From Gammaproteobacteria bacterium (GTDB lineage Bacteria > Pseudomonadota > Gammaproteobacteria > UBA6429 > Thiohalophilaceae), in NCBI GenBank assembly GCA_024641445.1, contig JAHEDA010000074.1, positions 1-9,618 of the forward strand: a stretch of DNA of 9,618 nt, in the 5' to 3' direction. The stretch's first letter is position 1; each line of letters starts with the position of its first letter. Shown piece after piece: positions 1 to 6,737 of this stretch. The notes below the pieces were generated by a model, which worked only from the letters and a program-made list of their open reading frames with translations, was not told the DNA's origin and ran no database searches. The position numbers and the translations under genes are program-made.

Positions 1-300
1 CAGATGGCGGTTCGCTTCGACGAGGCCTTGGCGTGCCGCAGCCAAAAACCAGCGGCTGGCCAGCGTTTGGTTTGCATTGACGCCGTATCCCTGCTTGTAA
101 AACACGCCGAGATTATACTGTGCAATCGCATCGCCGTGCTTGGCAAGGTCCTGCCACAAATTGAAGGCAGTATCGTAATCACCAGAGGACGTGGCATGAA
201 TAGCATCAGCAACGTTTGTTGCTTGTGCCGCACATGTAGTAGCAACTCCACTGGCCATAAACAGGACAATGAGTGCCGATGTAAAATATCGTGTAAGCAT
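1..300 (-). CDS. Sel1-like repeat (SLR/TPR-like) exported protein, C-terminus cut by window edge
   Basis: Only the first 100 codons are present; the frame is still open at the left edge. The ATG at 298-300 is preceded by AAGGAG eight bases upstream, which supports this start. Residues 1 to about 25 form a signal peptide: Arg-4, a hydrophobic stretch, then an Ala-rich region around CAAQA. The Cys there is not in a good lipobox, so I expect a periplasmic protein rather than a lipoprotein. From about residue 40 the sequence follows the Sel1 pattern: AxYxLG-type AQYNLG, GYGV, an Ala/Trp pair (ASRWF), then AAARQG. Sel1 repeats are helical protein-binding scaffolds; the partner here is unknown. The gene starts 44 bp after the DUF1249 gene with no visible terminator between, so the two are probably co-transcribed. 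The family assignment is good; the specific role cannot be told. Confidence 0.82.
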   Translation of the reverse strand, partial: MLTRYFTSALIVLFMASGVATTCAAQATNVADAIHATSSGDYDTAFNLWQDLAKHGDAIAQYNLGVFYKQGYGVNANQTLASRWFLAAARQGLVEANRHL

Positions 301-344
301 CGTCAACACTCCTTCGCACCCTTAATCTAGAGTCACCGTGTGAA

Positions 345-797
345 TCAATCCTCCACACAGTGCAATTCACTTGCGTCTGCTGCGAGCCCGTTCATTGGTA
401 AACTCATGAACCATTCCAGAAACATAAGATTGGCCTGTCGCTTACCTACGCTTTGCAGCAGTTTTGTCGCGAGGGAAGAGTTGTCAGGTAGTGAGCGGCT
501 GAATCCTTGATATGAAAGGACCTCTGCAACCCGCAGGTCCTGATACATCCGCACCACAAATTCCACATCGGGTACCGGTGTCATATCACTAAACTTCTGA
601 TTCGCCGCTAAAGTCAGGGTGTAACGTTCACGCTCTAACACACGAAACTCGACCTGGCCGTAATTCCAATTGGTCCTACCCCCCTGCTGCCCGCCTTGTA
701 TCAATTGTCCAGGCAACCTCAGCAGTAGATATTGGTAGGTCCGCTCATACACCCACATGGGGTTCTGAGCCAGGGTCTGCAGTATGGTGTGAGACAT
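345..797 (-). CDS. DUF1249 (YqiB-like) family protein
   Basis: The 150-residue product is soluble, with no signal peptide or membrane segment. It matches the gammaproteobacterial DUF1249/YqiB family as I remember it: an N-terminal helix with paired leucines (LLLRLPG, about residues 25-31), a core with ERERYT near residues 55-60, then VRMYQDLRVAEVLSYQ near 82-97 (compare VRLYHDAMVAEV in E. coli YqiB), and a C-terminal KRQANLMFLEW helix. The function of the family is not established. The start at Met-1 (ATG, 795-797) adds about a dozen residues before Met-14, which lies where E. coli YqiB begins, so Met-14 is a possible alternative; the ribosome-binding site for Met-1 is weak (GGGTG). The usual E. 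coli neighbours of yqiB (nudF and cpdA) are absent. A sigma-28-like promoter lies 47 bp upstream, and the Sel1-repeat gene follows 44 bp downstream. Confidence 0.8.
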   Translation of the reverse strand: MSHTILQTLAQNPMWVYERTYQYLLLRLPGQLIQGGQQGGRTNWNYGQVEFRVLERERYTLTLAANQKFSDMTPVPDVEFVVRMYQDLRVAEVLSYQGFSRSLPDNSSLATKLLQSVGKRQANLMFLEWFMSLPMNGLAADASELHCVED

Positions 798-843
798 TCA
801 TTTCACCCGTCTAAACAGTCCCTTACCCTAGCGTCTGCCAGAT

Positions 844-870
844 TTATCGGCAACATCTGAGGGGACTTAA
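844..870 (-). promoter_or_regulatory. Predicted sigma-28 (FliA) promoter for the DUF1249/Sel1 unit
   Basis: On the minus strand the -10 element GCCGATAA (844-851) is identical to the enteric FliA consensus. The -35 element TTAAGTCC (863-870) matches TAAAGTTT at 5 of 8 positions, including AAGT. The spacer is exactly 11 bp, as in sigma-28 promoters. The element is intergenic, points at the DUF1249 start, and would give a 5' leader of about 40 nt. It is the second such site close to the fliA gene in this window. Confidence 0.65.
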
Positions 871-899
871 GTTTTCTGAGACTGAATAAATATGAAAGC

Positions 900-936
900 A
901 GGCTTATAACCATGCTAACTACAAGGTTACAAGCCT
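900..936 (-). terminator. Stem-loop after the VWA gene, possible terminator
   Basis: Arms at 900-911 and 925-936 pair over 12 bp around a 13-nt loop. Read on the minus strand, the only non-Watson-Crick position becomes a G-U pair; on the plus strand it is an A-C mismatch. This favours a minus-strand RNA structure. It lies 36 bp beyond the VWA stop codon and before the next promoter, which is where a terminator belongs. The following sequence is only moderately U-rich (GCTTTCATATTTATT), so intrinsic termination is uncertain. Confidence 0.5.
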
Positions 937-971
937 ACTCCACGAGCGAGAGGACTTAGATAGGGACAGAT

Positions 972-1625
972 TTATCCCTCAAAGATGGGCTCAAGACGCT
1001 CCATGTCATTGATAACTTGCCATTTTCCACCACCGGCCTCGACCTTGTGTTTCCACTCTTCGAGGCGATCCAGATATTCGCGGGGATCGACATTATCACT
1101 GCGTAGCTTCGTGACATTGAGGGCAATTACTCGAAATCCATCGAGCTGTAGGGGGATATTTCTGACAAACCCTGCTTTGAGCTCTTCCTTGAGGTCAGAA
1201 AAGATAATTATTGTCTTTTGACCCACCTTGGCCTCATTCAGATACTCCACCGCCTGCAGAATACCCCCCGTGATATCGGTGTAGGCACTCGGCTTCACAT
1301 CCTTGATAAACTTGTCTATGGAATCGCGAAAGGCACGCTTTTGCTGATTAGCCATACTCGGCCTATCTTCAAAAGTCTGTTTGTGAACGATGTTTTTTTC
1401 TGAGAAGCTCGCCGTATCAACACGTGCGACGGCAAAGGTATCGCCTGGTTTTACCTTGGAGAGGACGTAATTTATGACACGCTGGGCCTGAACCAGCTCC
1501 TTGGTATAGGTCCCCGAGGTGTCCAATAACATATACACACCCTGCGTATAGGGCCCCTTATCAGAGCATGCATTAAGCAGGAGCCCTGCAAGCATCACAA
1601 AGATGATACGTATTGATGTTTTCAC
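972..1625 (-). CDS. von Willebrand factor A domain lipoprotein
   Basis: The 217-residue product has a lipoprotein signal peptide: Lys-2, Arg-6, a hydrophobic core and lipobox LNAC with lipidated Cys-20. Ser-21/Asp-22 follow; Asp at +2 is an inner-membrane retention signal in enterics but sits at +3 here, so localisation is open. The rest is a single VWA domain. Its metal-ion-dependent adhesion site is intact: DTSGT at 35-39, Thr-116/Asp-117 in YTDITGG, and Asp-144 in IIIFSDLKEE. VWA domains with this site bind protein partners through Mg2+. The start is GTG (1623-1625) with GGGAG eight bases upstream. It begins 15 bp after the membrane-protein gene, so the two form one unit and the membrane protein is the likely partner. 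I do not recognise a named orthologue; the substrate and process are unknown. Confidence 0.85.
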   Translation of the reverse strand: MKTSIRIIFVMLAGLLLNACSDKGPYTQGVYMLLDTSGTYTKELVQAQRVINYVLSKVKPGDTFAVARVDTASFSEKNIVHKQTFEDRPSMANQQKRAFRDSIDKFIKDVKPSAYTDITGGILQAVEYLNEAKVGQKTIIIFSDLKEELKAGFVRNIPLQLDGFRVIALNVTKLRSDNVDPREYLDRLEEWKHKVEAGGGKWQVINDMERLEPIFEG

Positions 1626-1640
1626 TGAAAATACTCCCGA

Positions 1641-3068
1641 TTAGAAGGTGCCAGCCTTGGCTGTGCGCTCACCCTTGGATGATTGCTTACCCTTCACCGC
1701 ATGCTCAATCGCTAAAGGAATAAACAGGATAATGTCGTAGATACTCACCAGTGCCGTGCCTAAATGACGCGAGATATTCCCCAAAAGACGGAAGAACCAT
1801 GCCAATGAACGCAGGACGGCCACGCCCGACACACCAAGTACGGTACGTAGTGAGTGTACAAACGTCTCCAAAGGTATCGCTACGAACGTCAGCGCGAACG
1901 GCAAAATAAAGCCCATGCCCATTTGGGCGGCCGTTGTAATCCAGAGATATGAGCTCTGTACGATTTCACTCTCGCCACCACGTAATACGGCACGCGTTGC
2001 CGCGTCTTCCTGCATTAACAACTCACGCATGAAGGCGAGGCCCGCCTCAACCGAAGCGAGAATAAGCAGTATCGTAAAAGAGGCCCATATCATGCGCACC
2101 CGTAACTTGTCATTCAGCGCACTGATAATTGGAAACAAACGAGTAATGCGCATCGATTCCATCATAAACAGACCCATCGCCACTTCCACCAGGATGATAA
2201 CCAGAGCGGCGATCTGCGATGTCTGAAAACCCATGATATGGCTAGTACCTCCCACCATCTCTGACATGGGGCGCGCAATCAGGTTAAAGTTTATCACTGC
2301 ACCACCCACTGCAATGGCCAACACAAAGGCAGCGATAAAAAATTGGGTCAGTGAAGAGGATGACAACATGCGCTCCGAGCGCTGGGTCTTGCGCACGATA
2401 TTTTCATAATCATCCATGTGCCGATCAATAACCTTGGTACGCTCCAGGAGGCTATTTACATTCTTATCAACCTGCCCCAGCACTGTCAGGATTTTCCGCC
2501 AATGCGGCATCATATCCTTCAGATACATATGTCGTTTATGGCTCGCCTTGCGGAATTCCTCGATGGAGTTGTTATTCGCCTTCTTTAAGGAATTGTGAAT
2601 ATCCTCAAGGATATTCCCCACCATCGGGTCATCTTTGGCAGGGATATTTGCCACGGCCTCAACGGCCTTCACCCAGCCCGGTGGATTGGGAGGTACTTCC
2701 GCGCTCTGTTTATAGTCTTCATCAATATTGGTAATTTCTTCACTCAAATGCCGGTGCAGGCCTGGATATTCAGACAGGTCTTTGCGTACGGTGGCATCTA
2801 CTCGCTCGAATTCGCGCTCAATAATGCGCTCTGCCGCCTCACGCCCCTGTGCAAGCAGGACCTCTTTGTTACGCTCCTGCAATGAATGTTCGGCCTTCAT
2901 GACCGAGAGTGCGGTCAGGCGCATCGCATTATGGAGGAGACGAGTTATAGACAGAATGCCACGGTGAGCAGCGGGACGAGCAAAATACATGACAACGACA
3001 AGAATCGCGAACCAGATTAGACCGGACAGGAATGCGCTTTCCACAATCATGAACGCACTATTTGACAT
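1641..3068 (-). CDS. Multi-pass inner-membrane protein with large helical cytoplasmic domain, unknown function
   Basis: I do not recognise this 475-residue protein. Hydrophobic segments lie at about 11-29, 241-263, 283-304, 327-348 and 376-402, with a weaker one near 440-456. Arg/His residues just after segment 1 (31-50) suggest that the stretch from about 30 to 240 is cytoplasmic. That stretch is charged and mainly helical, with likely coiled-coil parts at 60-100 and 195-235 and a Pro-rich break (VPPNPPGW, 125-132). The tail after 457 is short and basic. No catalytic motif is evident. The ATG at 3066-3068 has a strong AGGAGG eight bases upstream. It heads a unit with the VWA lipoprotein (15 bp gap) and has a sigma-28-like promoter and a leader hairpin upstream. 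I infer a membrane complex in which the VWA domain engages the periplasmic face; this is untested. Confidence 0.8.
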   Translation of the reverse strand: MSNSAFMIVESAFLSGLIWFAILVVVMYFARPAAHRGILSITRLLHNAMRLTALSVMKAEHSLQERNKEVLLAQGREAAERIIEREFERVDATVRKDLSEYPGLHRHLSEEITNIDEDYKQSAEVPPNPPGWVKAVEAVANIPAKDDPMVGNILEDIHNSLKKANNNSIEEFRKASHKRHMYLKDMMPHWRKILTVLGQVDKNVNSLLERTKVIDRHMDDYENIVRKTQRSERMLSSSSLTQFFIAAFVLAIAVGGAVINFNLIARPMSEMVGGTSHIMGFQTSQIAALVIILVEVAMGLFMMESMRITRLFPIISALNDKLRVRMIWASFTILLILASVEAGLAFMRELLMQEDAATRAVLRGGESEIVQSSYLWITTAAQMGMGFILPFALTFVAIPLETFVHSLRTVLGVSGVAVLRSLAWFFRLLGNISRHLGTALVSIYDIILFIPLAIEHAVKGKQSSKGERTAKAGTF

Positions 3069-3095
3069 GAGACAGACCTCCTGGTGATAAATTAG

Positions 3096-3112
3096 GCAGC
3101 CCTCTGGGCTGC
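3096..3112 (-). promoter_or_regulatory. Hairpin in the 5' leader of the membrane-protein gene
   Basis: A perfect 7-bp stem, GCAGCCC/GGGCTGC, encloses a three-base loop. It lies between the predicted sigma-28 start site (about 3125) and the AGGAGG at 3077-3082. No U-run follows, so it is not a convincing terminator. It may stabilise the mRNA or affect translation; no function is shown by the sequence alone. Confidence 0.4.
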
Positions 3113-3131
3113 GGGCATAGTAGCCTTATTG

Positions 3132-3158
3132 TTATCGGCAAGAACGCCAAATCATTCA
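3132..3158 (-). promoter_or_regulatory. Predicted sigma-28 (FliA) promoter for the membrane protein/VWA unit
   Basis: On the minus strand the -10 element GCCGATAA (3132-3139) is an exact match to the FliA consensus. The -35 element TGAATGAT (3151-3158) is weaker, with three of four bases of the core TAAA. The spacer is exactly 11 bp. The site lies in the 179-bp gap between fliA and the membrane-protein gene and would give a leader of about 57 nt. The exact -10, the correct spacing and the adjacent fliA support it; the poor -35 limits confidence. Confidence 0.6.
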
Positions 3159-3247
3159 CATAAAAAGTCCAGCCTGTGAACTATGGCCGTATTTGCCACA
3201 CGCACGGAGTACCTACTAACTATAGAAGGGATTCATTATCTGTATAG

Positions 3248-3982
3248 TTACCCCTTACCTCTGATTCCTTCCAGGTGAGTTCGCAGCCTCAAATGCGCTT
3301 GACTTAGCAATTGACTCACCCGTGACTCACTGACCCCCAGAACACTGCCGATTTCCTTGAGATTCAATTCATCATCGTAATACAAACTCACGATGAGGCA
3401 TTCCCGTTCCGGCAACCCGGCAATGGCCTGGGCAAGGTGCTGCCGGAACTCATCGTCCTGAATCCCTTGCAGCGGGCTTGGGGTGTCTGCCGGCATAATG
3501 TTACTCAAGGCGTCGTCTTCCATTCCCATCTCTGCAAAATTCAATAAGCGGCAGGTATTCGTCTCCTGCAGTATCTGATGATACTCATCAAGCGTGATGC
3601 CCATATCCTTCGCGACCTCCTGTGCCCTGGCCTCACGCCCGGTTTTAGATTCTATCCGTCGAGTACTCGCCATGAGGTCCCTTGCCTTACGGTGAACCGA
3701 TTTTGGCGCCCAGTCGTTGCGACGCAGCTCATCGAGCATCGCACCACGTATTCTAATCGTGGCATAGGTCTCGAATGCCGCGCCCTGAGAGGGGTCATAG
3801 TGAACGGCTGCATCCAGCAGACCCAGCATACCGGCCTGAATAAGATCATCGATAATGACGCTGGGGGGCAGGCGGGCCGAAAGATGATAGGCGATACGAT
3901 GCACCAGCCCTGAGTGCTGGCTGATGAGTTGCTCTGCAGAAGTGTGCGGGACCTGATAGGGCATGGCCTTTGTCATCAACAT
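3248..3982 (-). CDS. fliA: RNA polymerase sigma-28 factor for flagellar genes (FliA)
   Basis: The 244-residue length is normal for FliA. Region 2 runs from about residue 20 to 95: HRIAYHLSARLP, the DDLIQAGMLGLLDA core-binding segment, FETYATIRIRGAMLDELR and NDWAPKSVHR, all close to Pseudomonas FliA. Region 3 occupies about 95-165 (TGREA). Region 4 carries LPERECLIVSLYYDDELNLK and the helix-turn-helix EIGSVLGVSESRVSQL, about residues 193-230. FliA directs RNA polymerase to late flagellar and chemotaxis promoters and is held inactive by FlgM. Met-1 (ATG 3980-3982) is chosen because AAGGA lies about 12 bases upstream; Met-3 and Met-7 are further from it. It follows cheB by 142 bp, instead of sitting after flhF-fleN as in Pseudomonas. 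That gap has a TAGAAT-like -10 (4059-4064) but no good -35, so an own promoter is unproven. Whether a second fliA exists elsewhere cannot be seen. Confidence 0.92.
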   Translation of the reverse strand: MLMTKAMPYQVPHTSAEQLISQHSGLVHRIAYHLSARLPPSVIIDDLIQAGMLGLLDAAVHYDPSQGAAFETYATIRIRGAMLDELRRNDWAPKSVHRKARDLMASTRRIESKTGREARAQEVAKDMGITLDEYHQILQETNTCRLLNFAEMGMEDDALSNIMPADTPSPLQGIQDDEFRQHLAQAIAGLPERECLIVSLYYDDELNLKEIGSVLGVSESRVSQLLSQAHLRLRTHLEGIRGKG

Positions 3983-4124
3983 GGTTTTGCTAAATCCTTC
4001 GGGTTACATCATAACCAGAAGAGAATGCAATTTCCTGACCAACTTACCCTACGGCATTATTCTATCGCACCCAGGCGGGCCACCTCACATCAGGAATCCA
4101 GAATAACTCATTATCTTGTTGTTT

Positions 4125-5204
4125 TTATTGAAGTTTATTGCTTAGAGTAATAAGCTTGCCGGCAATCTTCTCCAGCGGCAATTCTGTGTCGACCACACCA
4201 AGTTTTACCGCCTCCCCCGGCATACCCCAGACCACACTGGTCTTGGCATCCTGCGCAATCGTCGGGGAGCCCGCTTCTTTCATTTCTTTCATACCACGCG
4301 CGCCATCATCTCCCATTCCCGTAAGAATGACTGCGATGGCATTGGGTCCTACATTCTGGGCGACAGACCGAAACAGGACATCGACGCTTGGACGATGGCG
4401 ATTGACGGGGGGCCCATCACTCAAACGACAAAAATATTTCGCCCCACTGCGTTCAACCAGCAAGTGAGAGTGACCTGGGGCGATATAGGCGTGCCCTTGC
4501 AGGATCTGTTGACCGTCCTCCGCCTCGAAAACCGTCAGGGGAGAGATAGAGTTCATACGCTTAGCAAAAGATGCGCTAAAGGCCTCGGGTATGTGTTGCG
4601 TGATGACAATACCAGGCGAGGTGACAGGCATATGTTGTAATACCTCACGTATCGCCTCCGTGCCACCCGTTGAGGCGCCAATGGCAATAATCTTGTCGGT
4701 AGTATGAAGTGGCTTTCTCCCTACCTGTTTCTCAATAACCGCGTCTGCCGAGAGTTTCGGCTCGACTGCACGTGCTTCACCGCGATCAGAGAGTGCACGC
4801 ACCTTGGCCCCGGCAGCCATTTTTACCTTGGCGACAAGTTCGTCCTTATACTCAGCCAGGCTCTCAACCACGTTGAGTTTTGGCTTGGTTATAAAATCGA
4901 TTGCACCCAGCTCCAGGGCATCCAGGGTAACTTCGGCACCCTTTTCCGTAAGGGTTGAGACCATTACGACGGGCATGGGATGTAGACGCATGAGATTACG
5001 CAAGAAGGTAATCCCATCCATCTTCGGCATCTCGACATCAAGGGTGATGACGTCAGGACTCAACTCCTTGATTTTTTCTCTGGCCATGATGGGGTCATTC
5101 GCGGCACCGACCACTTCAATAGCAGAGTCACTACTCAATAATTCAGTCAATAACTTCCGAATCAAAGCGGAGTCATCGACTACAAGCACTCTTATTTTTT
5201 TCAT
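4125..5204 (-). CDS. cheB: Chemoreceptor glutamate methylesterase/deamidase CheB
   Basis: CheB removes methyl groups from receptor glutamates and deamidates glutamines, resetting receptor sensitivity after phosphorylation by CheA. Numbered from the ATG at 5202-5204 (359 residues), the receiver domain is about 1-120, with acidic pair Asp-10/Asp-11, phosphoacceptor Asp-56 in TLDVEMPKMDG and Lys-107. A linker follows to about 168. The methylesterase domain runs from about 170 to 355, with catalytic Ser-178 (GASTGG), His-204 (TQHIPEAF) and Asp-300 (GMGDDGA). All key residues are present. An in-frame TTG five codons earlier (5217-5219) overlaps the cheD stop, but I prefer the ATG because the protein then begins MKKIRVLVVDDS, as in most CheBs; neither start has a strong ribosome-binding site. 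cheB ends the tight receptor-cheR-cheD-cheB run. Confidence 0.96.
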   Translation of the reverse strand: MKKIRVLVVDDSALIRKLLTELLSSDSAIEVVGAANDPIMAREKIKELSPDVITLDVEMPKMDGITFLRNLMRLHPMPVVMVSTLTEKGAEVTLDALELGAIDFITKPKLNVVESLAEYKDELVAKVKMAAGAKVRALSDRGEARAVEPKLSADAVIEKQVGRKPLHTTDKIIAIGASTGGTEAIREVLQHMPVTSPGIVITQHIPEAFSASFAKRMNSISPLTVFEAEDGQQILQGHAYIAPGHSHLLVERSGAKYFCRLSDGPPVNRHRPSVDVLFRSVAQNVGPNAIAVILTGMGDDGARGMKEMKEAGSPTIAQDAKTSVVWGMPGEAVKLGVVDTELPLEKIAGKLITLSNKLQ

Positions 5205-5215
5205 AATCCAACGTT

Positions 5216-5869
5216 TCAATCAAATAGTTCAATGTCGCCTGCAATTGGTTGCTTCTCAAGATTCTGTCTGTAACCAATTTCGCGTTTAACAATCGTGTCA
5301 TTGTGCATGGTCCGCAACTTTTTGACCTGAACCTTGCCAGATATCGGGTCATATACAACCTTGCGGGGATAGATATCGCCCATATCCTCAGCCACAATCT
5401 TGAATCCCTCTGTAGCAAGATACTCTCTGACAAAACTGATATTGCGATTTCCAATATCGGCCTCAGTCATGTGAGCAATGACCTTACCGCCACCGAAGAC
5501 CTTAACCTCCAGGTGATCGCGCCGACCACCATTTTTCAATATGTCATTTATTAACTGTTCCATGGCAAAATTTCCATAGCGCGTAGACTCGCTATTGCGG
5601 GTCATCCCTGTCATCCCTTCTTTACCAATTGGCAACATGAAGTGATTCATACCACCAATACCCATTTGAGGATCGCGAATACAGGCCGATACACAGGACC
5701 CAAGCACGGTCACGATTAGCTCACTGTTAGTGGTTACATAATATTCACCGGGCAGGATTTTGGCTGCATAGAGGTCACGCTGAGGATCCCAGTATCGGCG
5801 AATCTCGGTGAAACCACGCAGCGCCTTTGGCATTCCGGGAATCTTTTCACCTTGCGGATTCAACGGCAT
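5216..5869 (-). CDS. cheD: Chemoreceptor glutamine deamidase CheD
   Basis: CheD converts specific receptor glutamines to glutamates and in many bacteria interacts with receptors or CheC. The 217-residue protein is somewhat longer than short CheDs such as that of Thermotoga; the extra length is an N-terminal stretch before about residue 35 and a C-terminal tail after about 185. The active site is visible: nucleophile Cys-59 in LGSCVSACIRDP and His-76 in GGMNHFMLP, 17 residues apart as in characterised CheDs, with conserved Thr-54 just before the Cys. FGGGKV (125-130) and IGNRN (139-143) are further family motifs. The ATG at 5867-5869 lies two bases after the cheR stop, so translation is probably coupled. 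A cheD between cheR and cheB is the arrangement of P. aeruginosa cluster II. Confidence 0.95.
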   Translation of the reverse strand: MPLNPQGEKIPGMPKALRGFTEIRRYWDPQRDLYAAKILPGEYYVTTNSELIVTVLGSCVSACIRDPQMGIGGMNHFMLPIGKEGMTGMTRNSESTRYGNFAMEQLINDILKNGGRRDHLEVKVFGGGKVIAHMTEADIGNRNISFVREYLATEGFKIVAEDMGDIYPRKVVYDPISGKVQVKKLRTMHNDTIVKREIGYRQNLEKQPIAGDIELFD

Positions 5870-5871
5870 TC

Positions 5872-6714
5872 CTACCCCACCTTCTTATAGATTGTCTTGC
5901 CGATAAGTTTAAAGCGATCTGTGACCTTGGCGAGGGTCTCGGAGTGCCCAACAAATAGATACCCATCATCTGCCAGAATATCCGCATAACGATCGAACAA
6001 GATACGCTGGGTATCTTTATTAAAATAAATCACCACATTTCGGCAAAATATCACGTCCATTTTGCCTTTCATTGGCCATTCATTCATGAGATTAAGCTGC
6101 TTGAAGGAAATGAGGTCGCGTAATTCCTGCGCCATTTGTACCTTACCCGAGTTGTCATCACCACGACCCTTGCGGAACCACTTTTTCAAACGGGCATCAC
6201 TGACTCCATTCACCTTTTCCAGAGAATAGGTTGCGTTTCTACCAGTTGCTACCACGTTTGAATCCAGATCGGTCGCCAGAACTTTTGTGTCCCAGGCTCC
6301 GGTAAGACCAACGGTCTCCTTCATCGTCATCGCTATGGTGTAGGGTTCCTCGCCCGTCGAGCAACCAGCAGACCAGATGCGTAATCGCTTATTTGGTCGA
6401 TTACGCATGATCGTAGGTAAGGCAGTTCCACGCAAAAAATCAAAATGGTGACTCTCACGGAAAAAGGAGGTGAGATTTGTGGTTAGGGCATTGGTAAACT
6501 CCACCAGCTCCTCATCGTTACCACTCTGCAAGAGGTCCAGATAGTCAGAGAATTTCTGGATCTTTAACGTACGTAATCGGCGGGACAATCGTCCATAGAC
6601 AAGATCTACTTTGTGATCGGAGAGCACAATCCCTGTGCGCTCCCCCACCAGGTCACGGATAAATTCGAAATCCTTACGACTGAATTCAAACTCACGTTCA
6701 TATACCGATGTCAT
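5872..6714 (-). CDS. cheR: Chemoreceptor glutamate methyltransferase CheR
   Basis: CheR methylates receptor glutamates with S-adenosylmethionine, opposing CheB in adaptation. The 280-residue length is typical. The all-helical N-terminal domain is about 1-85, with the conserved GIVLSDHKVDLVYGRLSRRL stretch at 28-47. The methyltransferase domain follows, with TSFFRE at 82-87, SAM-binding SAGCSTGEEPY at 115-125, ATDLD at 147-151, FCRNVVIYF at 223-231 and GHSE at 256-259. The start ATG (6712-6714) lies 23 bp after the receptor stop; the ribosome-binding site is weak, which suggests coupling to receptor translation. Because the receptor ends with a tethering-type pentapeptide, this CheR is the natural candidate to bind it through the beta-subdomain of the methyltransferase domain. 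Confidence 0.96.
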   Translation of the reverse strand: MTSVYEREFEFSRKDFEFIRDLVGERTGIVLSDHKVDLVYGRLSRRLRTLKIQKFSDYLDLLQSGNDEELVEFTNALTTNLTSFFRESHHFDFLRGTALPTIMRNRPNKRLRIWSAGCSTGEEPYTIAMTMKETVGLTGAWDTKVLATDLDSNVVATGRNATYSLEKVNGVSDARLKKWFRKGRGDDNSGKVQMAQELRDLISFKQLNLMNEWPMKGKMDVIFCRNVVIYFNKDTQRILFDRYADILADDGYLFVGHSETLAKVTDRFKLIGKTIYKKVG

Positions 6715-6737
6715 AGGTTTCAGCCATCATCACAGAC

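Noticed and set aside
3217..3250. Inverted repeat TAACTATA/TATAGTTA overlapping the fliA stop codon
   Set aside because: The arms are a perfect 8 bp but A/T-rich with an 18-base loop and no U-run, so a terminator or operator is not supported.
4059..4064. TAGAAT on the minus strand in the cheB-fliA gap as a fliA -10 box
   Set aside because: No reasonable TTGACA-like element lies 16-18 bp upstream, so I did not list a promoter.
4064..4085. TGGCCC...GTGC on the minus strand as a sigma-54 promoter for fliA
   Set aside because: The spacing between the GG and GC elements is one base too long and neither half matches well.
5205..5219. TTG start for cheB giving five extra residues
   Set aside because: The ATG at 5202-5204 gives the usual CheB N-terminus (MKKIRVLVVDDS), and no ribosome-binding site favours the TTG. 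It stays possible because it overlaps the cheD stop.
5899..5906. A third exact GCCGATAA octamer, on the plus strand inside cheR
   Set aside because: It lies within coding sequence, antisense to all genes, with no -35-like element at 11 bp and no gene downstream on that strand. It shows that the octamer alone is not enough to call a promoter.
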